From Opitutia bacterium (lineage in GTDB: Bacteria > Verrucomicrobiota > Verrucomicrobiia > Opitutales > Opitutaceae), in contig JACPPI010000001.1 in NCBI GenBank assembly GCA_016190985.1, positions 277,889 through 341,888 of the forward strand: a stretch of DNA of 64,000 bases. Direction: 5' to 3'. Position numbers and translations under genes: made by a program. The notes under the pieces are model-generated. The model did no database searches, was not told where the DNA came from, and worked only from the letters and a program-made list of their open reading frames with translations. Shown here piece after piece: positions 36,295 through 45,410 of this stretch; the stretch's first letter is position 1; every line of letters begins with the position of its first letter.

Positions 36295-36437
36295 GGTAGG
36301 GCGGGTTATCCTTAACCCGCCGTCACACTTCCTGTCATTCTGAACGAAGTGAAGAATCCATCGGCACGATCGCCAACGCATATCATGCTGGATTCTTCGC
36401 TGCGCTCAGAATGACAACCGGTTAATAGCCGCCCTAC
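36295..36437. repeat. R1 repeat (copy 4) nested between arms of an R2 repeat
   Basis: R2 arm GGTAGGGCGGGTTATCC at 36295-36321, R1 palindrome at 36333-36415, then the opposite R2-like arm GGTTAATAGCCGCCCTACC at 36419-36437. The last arm overlaps the stop codon of the cassette gene at 36434. This is where an attC for that cassette would be expected. Confidence 0.65.
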
Positions 36438-36982
36438 CCCGCCTTCGGCGCGCGCAGATTTTTCCCATAAAACCCCGAGCGGTCGAAGCAGCAGACGCGC
36501 CGCTTCCCGGCCGCGAGCATGGAGCAAGCATGGGCGACCCTTCGCGCACGGGTCTCCGTCTGCTTGGCGGAGGTGATCCAGTGGATCCAATCCCGGCGCG
36601 CGATGGGCGTGATGTCAGCCCACACCGCCCGCGCCTTCGGGGCGGCCGCGAGCGCCTTCCGCAGATCCGCTGGCACCCTGGGCTCCGGCTCCGTTGCCGC
36701 CGGCGCGATCTCCAGCGTTACGTTGTCACCCGCTTCGGCGCCCGCCGCGTCGCTCAGCTTGTGGCTCACCTTGAGCCAGTGGCCCTTCTGTCCGTCCGGT
36801 TCAAGGGTGGCGCGAAAGGCATGTCCGTTCATCGTGCCCTCGACCGACGTCATGCTCCGCGACGGCAGCTTCGCACTGGCACCCCTGGGCAGGATGAGAA
36901 ATGTCCAGGAACCACCCTTCTCCGCCTCAACCGGCCGAAGGAGTTTCGCTCTAAAACGGATCGTTGAGGCAGTCTTGCTCAC
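36434..36982 (-). CDS. Integron 2 cassette 2: YdeI/OmpD-associated-like protein with DUF1905 (182 aa)
   Basis: GTG start just after the attC core; a longer frame begins inside the attC. The N-terminal DUF1905-like beta domain (TIRFRAKLLRPVEAEKGG, then GHAFRATLEPDGQKGHWL) is followed by a YdeI-type helical part (DLRKALAAAPKARAVWADITPIARRDWIHWI). The family is linked to bacteriocin or stress protection only loosely. It is a common type of integron and chromosomal cargo. Confidence 0.8.
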   Translation of the reverse strand: MSKTASTIRFRAKLLRPVEAEKGGSWTFLILPRGASAKLPSRSMTSVEGTMNGHAFRATLEPDGQKGHWLKVSHKLSDAAGAEAGDNVTLEIAPAATEPEPRVPADLRKALAAAPKARAVWADITPIARRDWIHWITSAKQTETRARRVAHACSMLAAGKRRVCCFDRSGFYGKNLRAPKAG

Positions 36983-37089
36983 GTGTGCACCTAACGACCC
37001 AATCCCGCCATAGCGGGAGACCCGGCCCACGAGGGCGTTGGATTGCAACCGCGGCGTGATGGCCGGATTCGCTGCAGCGCATGTTAGGC
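36979..37089 (-). other. attC site between the two cassettes of integron 2
   Basis: On the minus strand R'' is GCCTAAC (37081-37087) and R' is GTTAGGT (36990-36996), a canonical pair. In between are an imperfect palindrome with GGTTGCAATCCAACGCC and a CCCGCTATGGCGGG hairpin. Confidence 0.78.
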
Positions 37090-37109
37090 GGCACGGGTCT
37101 CATACAAAA

Positions 37110-37406
37110 TCAACTCTTGGCGAGCAGTGGCGCAGCAGCGGCTAGCGCCTGCAAGATGAATCCGAGGACGATGAGCCAAAGACCGACACGCAAGCGTGTC
37201 CCCGACCGCCTGACCTCCTCTTCGCGTCCCTTGTCCAGTCCGGTGAATAATGGAATGTTGCGCTCGCCGCCCAAGTAAGCCTCCAACGTCGTCTGGTGAG
37301 CCACCAACGCGGTGTGAACTCTGGTCATCAAACTGCCAGCCGAGAGGCTCACGATGATAGTGCCCACGAGGTTGAGAACGAGTCCGATGAGATTGATGAT
37401 AAGCAT
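37110..37406 (-). CDS. Integron 2 cassette 1: two-span membrane protein (98 aa)
   Basis: ATG 37406. The alternative ATG at 37439 overlaps the attI core and is less likely. Hydrophobic segments are LIINLIGLVLNLVGTIIVSL and VGLWLIVLGFILQALAAAAPLL, with a polar region between. This is the same kind of small membrane cargo as integron 1. Function unknown. Confidence 0.6.
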   Translation of the reverse strand: MLIINLIGLVLNLVGTIIVSLSAGSLMTRVHTALVAHQTTLEAYLGGERNIPLFTGLDKGREEEVRRSGTRLRVGLWLIVLGFILQALAAAAPLLAKS

Positions 37407-37567
37407 AGTAATCGAGATGCGCGTAGTGCCGCCTAACATGTATTAACCAACCGGATCATGTCGTATAACTAATTCCCAGGAGGGGAACGCAGCAAGCTTC
37501 AACTCTCTTGGGCGGACAGGCTTAAAGCCGGTATTGCCGGGACGAGGTGTTTTGCTAAAACGACAGC
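37407..37567 (-). promoter_or_regulatory. Putative attI of integron 2
   Basis: A GTTAGGC core in minus orientation lies at 37431-37437, adjoining the first cassette. The 130 bp up to the intI start is lower in GC and carries no open frame. Promoters for intI and the cassettes would be expected here, but I cannot assign them. Confidence 0.55.
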
Positions 37568-38530
37568 ATGCCTGCCAAGCCAACCCCGTCTGTTTCCGCG
37601 CGCATGACGGCGCTCCTGCGTTCCCGGCAGATGAGTCGCCGCACCGAGGAGGCCTACCTGATGTGGTGCCGGCAGTTCGTGGAGTTTCACGGCAACAGGC
37701 CGCCCGGCCGCATGGGAGATCAGCGCCTTCCTCAATCATCTGGCCAACGCCCGGGGCATTTCGGCCAGCACACAAAACCAGGCCTTGTCGGCGTTGATCT
37801 TTCTTTATCGCGAAGTGCTGGGCCGCGATCCGGGCGAGCTGACCGGCTTGACGCGAGTCCGCCGGCCAGCCCGCGTGCCGACCGTGCTCTCCAAGTCTGA
37901 GGTGCGCGCACTTCTCGGACAATTGCAGGGTCTGCCCCGGCTCATGGCCACCCTCCTCTACGGCGCCGGCCTCCGCCTCTCCGAATGCCTGCAACTGCGG
38001 GTCAAGGATGTGGACCTGGATCGGCGGCAGATCGCCGTGCATGACGGCAAGGGGCGCAAGGACCGCATCTCGGTGCTGCCGGTCGCAACAGTCGCCCCGC
38101 TGCGGCTGCACCTGGCCGACGTGCGCCGGCAGTTCGACGCCGACCGCAAATCCGGCCGCCCGGGAGTGGCCTTGCCCGATGCGCTGTCCGCCAAGTATCC
38201 CGGGCCGGAGCGGAGTGGGGCTGGTTCTGGCTGTTTCCCGCCCCTGGCGAATCTGTCGACCCGCGATCAGGCTTGCGGCGGCGGCACCATCTGCACGAAG
38301 TCAACCTACAGCGCGCCATCCGCTCGGCCGCGAACAAGGCCGGTCTGGCCAAGCCTGTCGGTCCTCACACTCTCCGCCACAGCTTCGCCACTCACCTTCT
38401 GGAAGATGGCTATGACATCCGCACCATCCAGCAACTGCTTGGCCACACCAGTGTGAACACCACGATGATCTACACCCATGTGGCGAATGCCGGCGGCCTC
38501 GGCGTGGCCAGCCCGGCTGATGGAGTGTGA
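37568..38530 (+). pseudogene. intI: Integron integrase pseudogene (two frameshifts)
   Basis: Three frames join into one IntI: residues from MPAKPTPSV with SRRTEEAYLMWCRQFVEFHG (frame 2), then EISAFLNHLAN and STQNQALSALIFLYREVLG (frame 3) through YGAGLRLSECLQLRVKDVD (catalytic Arg) to ALSAKYPGP, then back to frame 2 with [11 protein letters not shown] and [14 protein letters not shown], the IntI-specific patch. [29 protein letters not shown] (catalytic His, Arg, His, Tyr) all survive. Shifts lie near 37712 and 38205. The intact motifs suggest recent inactivation, or sequencing errors. Confidence 0.85.
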
Positions 38531-38699
38531 ATCAGGCGAAAGTTGACCCACTCCTTCCCACATTCGGGACGGGAAAATTTCATTTTCAGAAATTTTGGTC
38601 GCTGCGGCCCGTCGCAGCCGCGGGCTAAACCTTTCGGCCCAGCGATTAGCAAGAGTCGCCGGGCTTGGCATCAGGCCTGCAATAAGACGGCACCCCACG
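38531..38699. other. Spacer between the intI pseudogene and the propeller gene
   Basis: An AT-rich patch (AAAATTTCATTTTCAGAAATTTT, 38574-38596) stands out, followed by CGCTGCGGCCCGTCGCAGC. No gene or attC is seen. Confidence 0.4.
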
Positions 38700-40052
38700 A
38701 TGCTCGGCACCGAATACAACTGGCTGATTTCGTCCAAACGGCAGACCGGCGGCGTGCCCGCAGCCAGACTCGCGCGGGGTGGATTGATCACGCTGGCCGT
38801 CGCCGTGTTTTGTTTTCTCTGCGTGGCGCTCCGCGCCGAGCCGGCGCATCGGGTGCTGTTGCGCGAAGCGGCCGCCGCGGCCAAGGAGAACAGACCGGCC
38901 GAGGCCATCGCCCTGTTGGAGCGCGCCGTCGCGGCCGCGCCCGACTATCCGCGCCTGCATCTCAGCCTGGCGCGCCTCTACGCGCAGCAACAGCGCCCCG
39001 ACGACGCCTTCCGCGCGCTCGACACCCTGGCCGCCATGGGCCTCGTCATTCCCATCGCTGCGGATGCGGCGTTTGAGCCGCTGCGCGCCGATGCCCGTTT
39101 TCCCGCGGCCGCCGCCGCCTTCGCCGCCAACGCGCAGCCGCAGGGCCACGCCGACGAGACCGCTTGGGCCACTACCGATGTCACCGGCATCATCGAGTCC
39201 GTCGCCATCCACCCGCGCACGTTGGAAAGTTTTTTTGGCGATGTGCATAACCGCTGTATCTGGTATCGCGATGTCTCGGGGCCGGGCGGCGTGCTGAAGA
39301 AATTCTCCGCCGACAGTGACGGACTGCTCGGCGTCTTTGCGCTGAAGTTTTCCGCCGACGGCCAGACCCTCTGGGCCTCCTCCTCCGCGCTGGCGGAGAT
39401 GGCCGGTTACACCAGCGCGGACAAAGGCCGGGGCTTCCTGGCCGCCTATGACCTCGGCACCCGCAAGCTCACCGGCACCTATCCCCTGCCGGAGAACGAC
39501 CAGGGTCACGTGCTCGGCGACTTTGCGATCGCGGCCGACGGCGCCATCTACGTGAGCGACTCCACCGCGCCGATCATCTGGCGGCTCGCGCCCGGCGGGA
39601 AGCAATTGGAGAAATGGCTGGAGAACCGCGACTTTGCCTCGCTGCAAGGCCTGGCCTTCAGCGCCGACGGCCGCAGCCTGATCGTCGCCGATTACGCCAG
39701 CGGTCTCTGGCGCATCGATCCTGCCAGCCGCAAGCCCGCGCGGCTGCCCGCTCCGGCCGGCAGCACTTTGTTCGGCATCGACGGCCTCTACGCCGCGCCC
39801 GGCGGCTTTGTCGCCGTGCAAGGCGGCGTCAACCCGCCGCGCATCATCCGGATCGCCTGCGACGACGAAGGCACCCCCGGCAAAGTCGAAGTGCTGCTTT
39901 CCGGTCACCCCGCCATGACCGACCCCAGCCTCGGCCAGGTGATCAACGGCCATTTTGATTTCATCGGCAACTCCGGCTGGGCCCTCTTCGACGATCCGAA
40001 GGCCGCCCCCGCCGCCCGTGATGTAGTCATTCTCCGCACCACCCTGAATTAG
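38700..40052 (+). CDS. Membrane-anchored TPR and SMP-30-like beta-propeller protein (450 aa)
   Basis: ATG 38700 chosen; the frame is open 35 codons further, without protein character. A membrane segment (LITLAVAVFCFLCVALRA), TPR-like helices (LLREAAAAAKENRPAEAIALLERAVA, then LHLSLARLYAQQQRPDDAFRAL) and a propeller with repeated LAFSADGRSLIVADYASGLWRID-type blades follow. Probably a periplasmic binding or lactonase-like protein. It precedes three ADOP permeases in the same direction. Confidence 0.72.
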   Translation: MLGTEYNWLISSKRQTGGVPAARLARGGLITLAVAVFCFLCVALRAEPAHRVLLREAAAAAKENRPAEAIALLERAVAAAPDYPRLHLSLARLYAQQQRPDDAFRALDTLAAMGLVIPIAADAAFEPLRADARFPAAAAAFAANAQPQGHADETAWATTDVTGIIESVAIHPRTLESFFGDVHNRCIWYRDVSGPGGVLKKFSADSDGLLGVFALKFSADGQTLWASSSALAEMAGYTSADKGRGFLAAYDLGTRKLTGTYPLPENDQGHVLGDFAIAADGAIYVSDSTAPIIWRLAPGGKQLEKWLENRDFASLQGLAFSADGRSLIVADYASGLWRIDPASRKPARLPAPAGSTLFGIDGLYAAPGGFVAVQGGVNPPRIIRIACDDEGTPGKVEVLLSGHPAMTDPSLGQVINGHFDFIGNSGWALFDDPKAAPAARDVVILRTTLN

Positions 40053-40118
40053 CAGCCAATTTCTGCTCTCTGTCACCTGTCCTCTGATTTCTGTCCTCTG
40101 TTTCATCCCCCTTCTCCC

Positions 40119-42638
40119 ATGTTCCTCGAAACTTTCCTCCAAGACCTCCGCATCGGCCTCCGCGTCCTCATCAAGGAAAAGGGCTTTTGCGCCATGGCCG
40201 TCTCGGTGCTGGCCCTCGGCATCTGCGGCGTCGCCACCCAGTTCGCGGTCGTCAATGGCGTGCTCCTGCGCGGGTTCAGTTTCCCCGAGGCCGACCGGCT
40301 GGTGGACGTGCAGTTGGTGGATCCGGAGAATTTCCAACCCGGCAACTTCAACTCCCGCATGACCACGATGGACTACAAGGAGATCGACGAGATGCCGCTC
40401 AAATCCTTCGCGGCCATCACCGCCAACCTCAACGGCTCCACGGTCAACGTCACCTGGCAGGGCCAGCCCAAGCGCTACACCGGCGGCTACATTTCGCACG
40501 ACTTCTTCCGCACCCTCGGGGTCGCCCCCGCCATGGGCCGCGATTTCCTCCCCGAGGACGACCGCCCCGGCGTGGACAAGGCCGTGCTGCTGAGCGATGC
40601 GCTGTGGAAGGCCGACTTCGGCGGCGACCCGGCGATCCTGGGCAAGCCGATCCGGGTCAACGGCACCCCCGCCACCATCGTCGGCATCATGCCGCCGAAA
40701 TTCACCTTCCCCGCCAACGAGCAGCTGTGGCTGCCGGTGAACACCGCGTTCCCGCCCAAGCCGCGCAATGACCGCGGCATCAACTTCGTCTCCGTCATCG
40801 GCAAGCTGAAGCCCGGCGTCACCATCGAGCAGGCGCAAAACGAGATGGACACAGTCGCCAGGCAGTTCGCCGCCGCCTACCCCGACACCAACAAGCAGTT
40901 TTCCAAGGGCTACGTGCGTCCGCTCATCGAGCAATACACCGGCCGGCAGCTGAAGCAGATGCTCTACATCATGCTGGCCTTCTGCGTCGGCGTGCTGCTC
41001 ATCGCGTGCGTCAACGTGATGAACATGCAGTTCGCCCGCGCGGCGCTGCGCGGCAAGGAGCTGGCCGTCCGCTCCTCGCTCGGCGCCACGCGCATCCGGC
41101 TCATCCGGCAGATGCTCACCGAGAGCCTGCTCCTCGCCGGCCTCGGCGCGATCCTCGGCATCGCCCTCGCCTTCTGGTCCACCGACCTGCTGAACGCCGC
41201 CGCGCGCAACCTCACCAACCCGATCCCGTCGTGGATGAGCTTCGACATCGAGCCCAAGGTGCTGGCCGTCGTCGTCGGCGCCACCCTGCTCTCCGCCGTC
41301 GTCTCCGGCCTGGTGCCGGCGTGGATGTCCTCGCGCGCCAACGCCGTCGATGTCCTCAAGGAATCCGGCCGCGGCAACACCGGCCGCGCCATCGGGCTCA
41401 TCACCAAGGGCCTCGTCATGTTCCAGATCTTCCTTTCGAGCATCCTGCTCGTCGTCGGCCTGCTCCAGGTGCAGTCCATCGTCCGCGCCCAGACCCTCGA
41501 CTACGGCTACGACACCTCCGGCGTGCTCGGCGCCCGCGTCGGCCTGATGGAGGGCGATTACCCCACTGCGGAGAAGCGCCAGCGCTTCTACGAGAAGCTC
41601 GTCCGCGAACTCCGCTCCGCCCCCGAATTCGAGTCCGCCGCGCTCACCAACCGCTTCCGCATGGTTTTCTCCGGCAACGGCCCGGTCGAGATCGAGGGCA
41701 AGCAATACGCCAAGGACACCGACCGCACCCAGGCCAATTTCGAGAACGTCAGCTCTGATTATGCCACCGTGCTCGGCCAGAAGGTTGTCGCGGGCCGCTA
41801 CTTGACCGACGATGATTCCGACCAGAAGGAACCCGTCGCCGTCGTCAACGCCACCTTCGCCAAAAAGCACTTCGGCACCGAATCCGCCGTCGGCCGGCGC
41901 TTCCGCACCGTGAACCAGAACGGCACCTCGCCCGGCCCCTGGCGCAAGATCGTCGGCGTCGTCACCGACGTCCGCATGCTCGGGCCCTTCAACAACCGGA
42001 ACGACAACGCCGGCTTCTACGTGCCGCTGTTCGCCGCCGCTTTCGGCCCGGTCGCGCCCACCCCGCAGGCCCAGCAGTTCGGCACCATCGTCGCCAAGCC
42101 CAGGGGCGGCCAGCGCGGCGAATCGCTCGCCAAGGCCGTCGCCGCCGCCGTGCAGCGCATCGACCCGAACCTGCCGCCTTATTTCGTCGAGACCCCGAAG
42201 ACCTCGTTCGACGGCTTCCTCGGCCAGAACCGGATCATCGCGACCATGTTCACCATCTTCGGCGTGGTCGCCACCGTGATGGCCGCCGTCGGCCTCTACG
42301 GCGTGCAGAGCTTCTCCGTCAACCAGCGCACCCAGGAGTTCGGCATCCGCATGGCGCTCGGCGCCGACAGCCGCGTGATTCTCGGCATGGTGCTCAAGCA
42401 GGGCGCGTGGCAGCTGGGCATCGGCCTGGTGCTCGGGCTCGGGCTGCTCTTCGGCCTCGCCACCGCCGCCAGCCAGGCGGTCGCCGGCGCGCTGTTCCTC
42501 ATCCAGATCAAGCCGGATGACCCGCTGACCTACACCGCCGTCGCCCTGCTCCTCGGCGCGGTGGCCTTCGTCGCGGTCCTCATCCCCGCGCAGCACGCCA
42601 CCCGCGTCGATCCCATTATCGCCCTCCGCGCCGAGTGA
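40119..42638 (+). CDS. ADOP-family duplicated ABC permease 1 (839 aa)
   Basis: Two MacB-type halves, each with a periplasmic core domain and FtsX-type membrane segments. N-terminal DLRIGLRVLIKEKGFCAMAV begins the first; LVGLLQVQSIVRAQTL and RTQEFGIRMALGADSRVILGM lie in the later half. About eight spans. The length of about 840 fits the ADOP (acidobacterial duplicated orphan permease) type, first noted in Acidobacteria. Such permeases usually lack an adjacent ATPase. One is found at 51241. Confidence 0.85.
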   Translation: MFLETFLQDLRIGLRVLIKEKGFCAMAVSVLALGICGVATQFAVVNGVLLRGFSFPEADRLVDVQLVDPENFQPGNFNSRMTTMDYKEIDEMPLKSFAAITANLNGSTVNVTWQGQPKRYTGGYISHDFFRTLGVAPAMGRDFLPEDDRPGVDKAVLLSDALWKADFGGDPAILGKPIRVNGTPATIVGIMPPKFTFPANEQLWLPVNTAFPPKPRNDRGINFVSVIGKLKPGVTIEQAQNEMDTVARQFAAAYPDTNKQFSKGYVRPLIEQYTGRQLKQMLYIMLAFCVGVLLIACVNVMNMQFARAALRGKELAVRSSLGATRIRLIRQMLTESLLLAGLGAILGIALAFWSTDLLNAAARNLTNPIPSWMSFDIEPKVLAVVVGATLLSAVVSGLVPAWMSSRANAVDVLKESGRGNTGRAIGLITKGLVMFQIFLSSILLVVGLLQVQSIVRAQTLDYGYDTSGVLGARVGLMEGDYPTAEKRQRFYEKLVRELRSAPEFESAALTNRFRMVFSGNGPVEIEGKQYAKDTDRTQANFENVSSDYATVLGQKVVAGRYLTDDDSDQKEPVAVVNATFAKKHFGTESAVGRRFRTVNQNGTSPGPWRKIVGVVTDVRMLGPFNNRNDNAGFYVPLFAAAFGPVAPTPQAQQFGTIVAKPRGGQRGESLAKAVAAAVQRIDPNLPPYFVETPKTSFDGFLGQNRIIATMFTIFGVVATVMAAVGLYGVQSFSVNQRTQEFGIRMALGADSRVILGMVLKQGAWQLGIGLVLGLGLLFGLATAASQAVAGALFLIQIKPDDPLTYTAVALLLGAVAFVAVLIPAQHATRVDPIIALRAE

Positions 42639-42642
42639 ATCG

Positions 42643-42760
42643 TTCTCTTTCCTCTTAATCTTTCTCTTTCTCCCCTTCTCCTTCTCTCCGCCGCTGCCGC
42701 TCCCCTCCAACTCCACTCCCTGACTAAAGAGAAAGATCAAGAGAACGAGAAAGATCCCAT
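42643..42760. repeat. R6 inverted repeat, copy 3, between permeases 1 and 2
   Basis: TCTTTCCTCTTAATCTTTCTC at the left and AGAGAAAGATCAAGAGAACG at the right. The rest of the 174-bp gap shows nothing else. Confidence 0.6.
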
Positions 42761-42812
42761 CCGTCATTCCCTCCGCGCCAGCGCTCTTCAGTCCTTCAGC
42801 CTTTCCCTCCCC

Positions 42813-45257
42813 ATGCTCTCCGATCTCCGCCTCGCCCTCCGCTCCCTGCTCAAGTCCCCGGGCTTCACCTTCGTCGCTGTCGCCACGCTCGCGCTGTGCA
42901 TCGGGGCCAACTCGGCCATCTTCTCCGTCCTCAACGCCATCCTGCTCAAGCCCTACCCCTGGCCGGGTTCCGAGCGGCTCGTCTATGTCGGCAACGTGTT
43001 TCCGAAGCTCGGTGGTGGCGGCGGCCTCGGCAACATGTCCGTCCCCGATTACATCGACCATCGGGCCGGCGTGCCCTCCTTCGCCGAGAGCGCGCTCATT
43101 TCCGGTTTCAACGCCAACCTCTCTTTCGACGGCAACCCCGAGCGCGTCTACGGCCTCACGGTCACACCGTCGCTCTTCGCCCTGTTGCAGACCCGGCCCG
43201 CGCTGGGCCGCGCCTTCACCGATGCCGAGGCCGAACCCGGCGCCGGGAAGACCGTCGTGCTCAATGACCCTTTCTGGAAAAACCGCTTCGGCGGCGACCC
43301 GGCGATCGTGGGAAAGTCCATCCGGCTGAACGGCGAGTCCTACACCGTCGTGGGCGTGATGCCCGAGGGATTTTATTTCCCCAGCCTGCGCGCCCAGTTC
43401 TTCGTGCCGTATGTGTTGACTTCGGCGATGAAGAGCGACGCCCAGCGCTACAACCAGTTCTCGACCATGCTGGCGCGCCTCCGACCTGACACCACGCTCG
43501 CCTCCGCGCAGCGCGAACTTGACGCCGTGCACCGCGCGGTGCGCGAACGGTTGCCCTCGGCCCGCGAGGAGCACGAGGCCACCGGCTATGGCAGCGCCAT
43601 CGCCGGCTTCCTGGAGCAGAACGTCGAGGACGTGCGCGCCATGCTGTGGATCCTGCAGGCCGGCGTCGCCGCCGCCCTGTTGATCGGCTGCGCCAATGTC
43701 GCAAACCTCCTTCTCGCCCGCGCCAGCGCCCGGTCCCGCGAATTCGCCATCCGCTCCGCCCTCGGCGCCGGCCGCGCGCGCCTCGTGCGCCAGTTGCTCG
43801 TGGAGAGCCTCGTGCTCTTCCTCCTCGGCGGCGCGGGCGGCCTGCTGCTCGCGTCGTGGAGCCTGGACGCCATCAACACCCTCGGCGTCGGCAGCCTGCC
43901 GCGCGGTTTCGGCGTGGCGCTTGATGCGCGGGTCTTCGCCTTCACGCTGCTGTGCGCGCTGGGCACGGGCCTCGGGTTCGGCGCACTGCCGGCCTTCGCC
44001 TCCACCCGCGGCAACGCCGCCGAGGCCCTCAAGTCCGCCGGCACCCGCGCCACCGCCGGCCGCACCCAGCTCTGGCTGCGCGGCGCACTGGCCGTCACAC
44101 AGGTCGCGCTCTCGCTCATGCTGCTCGCCACCTCCGGCCTGCTCCTTCGCAGCTTCCAGCGCGTGCTGGAGGAATCGCCGGGCTTCGCCACCGACCACGC
44201 GCTCACGGCCGCCGTGTCCCTCCCCGCCTCCCGGTATCCCACACCCGAGAAGCGCGCCGCCTTCGCCGCGCAGTTGACCGACCGGCTGGCTTCCATCTCC
44301 GGCGTGACGGCCGCCGGCCTCACCAGCGCGCTGCCCTTTGCCAGCGCTAATCCTCAGGGCGGCTACCAGATCGAGGGTTTCGAACCCGGCCCGGGCAAGC
44401 CCAACCCCAACGGCATGATCCGCCAGGTCAGTCCGGGTTATTTCCGCGCCATGGGCATTCCGCTGCTCCGCGGCCGGCTGATTGAGCTGACCGATACGCT
44501 GGGTCGGGAGAACGTCGTCGTGATCGACCGCTATCCGGCCGAACGCTACTGGCCGGGCGCCGACCCGATCGGCAAGCGCGTGAGCCGCGGCGGCGGCGCC
44601 ACACAGGGCAATGGCTCGTGGACCATCGTCGGTGTCGTGGGCACCATCAAGCACTGGGACCTCGAACAGGCCGTGACGAAGGAGACACTGTATTTCCCCT
44701 ACGCGCAGACGCCGAACGTCGGCTTCACTTTCGTGGTGAAGACGACCGTTCCGCCCGCATCGCTGCTCGCCGCCGTCCGCGAGGCCGTGCTCGCGATCGA
44801 CCCCGACCAGCCAATCTTCGACATCAAGACGCTCGATGCGCGGCTCGACGAATCGCTCCAGCGCCGGCGCGCGCCCATGCTGCTCCTCACGGTCTTCGCC
44901 GGTGTCGCGGTCGTGCTGGCCTCGCTCGGCATCTACGGCGTGCTGGCCTTCTCCGTCGGCCAGCGCACGTCTGAGTTCGGCATCCGCATGGCGCTTGGCG
45001 CCGACCGGGCCAGCATTCTCAAGCTCATCCTCGGTCAGGGTGCCGGGCTGGTCCTGCTCGGCCTGGCCCTCGGGCTCGGTGGGTATTTTGCGCTGAGTTC
45101 GTTCATCGCCAGCCTGCTGTTCGGCGTCGCCCCGACCGACCCCGCCACCCTCGTTGCCGCCCCGGTGCTGCTCGCGCTCGTCGCGCTCACGGCCTGCCTC
45201 CTACCCGCCCACCGCGCCACCCAGGTCGATCCGATGACCGCCCTGCGGACCGAATGA
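42813..45257 (+). CDS. ADOP-family duplicated ABC permease 2 (814 aa)
   Basis: It begins MLSDLRLALRSLLKSPGFTF, the typical ADOP N-terminus, followed by the first transmembrane helix (VAVATLALCIGANSAIFSVL). The rest has the same two-half arrangement as its neighbours, with RTSEFGIRMALGADRASILKL and the terminal LLPAHRATQVDPMTALRTE. Likely a paralogue of permeases 1 and 3, from tandem amplification. Confidence 0.87.
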   Translation: MLSDLRLALRSLLKSPGFTFVAVATLALCIGANSAIFSVLNAILLKPYPWPGSERLVYVGNVFPKLGGGGGLGNMSVPDYIDHRAGVPSFAESALISGFNANLSFDGNPERVYGLTVTPSLFALLQTRPALGRAFTDAEAEPGAGKTVVLNDPFWKNRFGGDPAIVGKSIRLNGESYTVVGVMPEGFYFPSLRAQFFVPYVLTSAMKSDAQRYNQFSTMLARLRPDTTLASAQRELDAVHRAVRERLPSAREEHEATGYGSAIAGFLEQNVEDVRAMLWILQAGVAAALLIGCANVANLLLARASARSREFAIRSALGAGRARLVRQLLVESLVLFLLGGAGGLLLASWSLDAINTLGVGSLPRGFGVALDARVFAFTLLCALGTGLGFGALPAFASTRGNAAEALKSAGTRATAGRTQLWLRGALAVTQVALSLMLLATSGLLLRSFQRVLEESPGFATDHALTAAVSLPASRYPTPEKRAAFAAQLTDRLASISGVTAAGLTSALPFASANPQGGYQIEGFEPGPGKPNPNGMIRQVSPGYFRAMGIPLLRGRLIELTDTLGRENVVVIDRYPAERYWPGADPIGKRVSRGGGATQGNGSWTIVGVVGTIKHWDLEQAVTKETLYFPYAQTPNVGFTFVVKTTVPPASLLAAVREAVLAIDPDQPIFDIKTLDARLDESLQRRRAPMLLLTVFAGVAVVLASLGIYGVLAFSVGQRTSEFGIRMALGADRASILKLILGQGAGLVLLGLALGLGGYFALSSFIASLLFGVAPTDPATLVAAPVLLALVALTACLLPAHRATQVDPMTALRTE

Positions 45258-45259
45258 AA

Positions 45260-45375
45260 TCTTTCCTCTTTCTCTTAATCTTTCTCGTTCCCTCCTCCCA
45301 CCTGCCAGCTCACTGCCTCGCCACCAAGCCCGATCCGTGACGAAAGAGAAAGATCAAGAGAACGAGAACGACCCG
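45260..45375. repeat. R6 inverted repeat, copy 4, between permeases 2 and 3
   Basis: TTTCTCTTAATCTTTCTCG at the left, GAAAGAGAAAGATCAAGAG at the right, as in the preceding gap. Confidence 0.6.
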
Positions 45376-45410
45376 GACACCCGCACTCTCCCTTTCACCT
45401 TCCTCCCCTC

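Larger units (their letters stand above)
36434..38530. mobile_element. Integron 2: decayed integron with two cassettes and an intI pseudogene
   Basis: The intI remnant reads right (37568-38530). Immediately to its left are an attI-like core and two cassettes reading left, in mirror image to integron 1. One complete attC lies between the cassettes. The distal cassette has lost its attC to repeats. Cores are canonical (GTTAGGC, GTTAGGT). Confidence 0.8.

Noticed and set aside
38646..44654. A 2002-codon open frame on the minus strand
   Set aside because: It lies antisense to the propeller gene and two ADOP permeases, whose families are clear. Its translation is a low-complexity Gly/Ala/Glu/His shadow.
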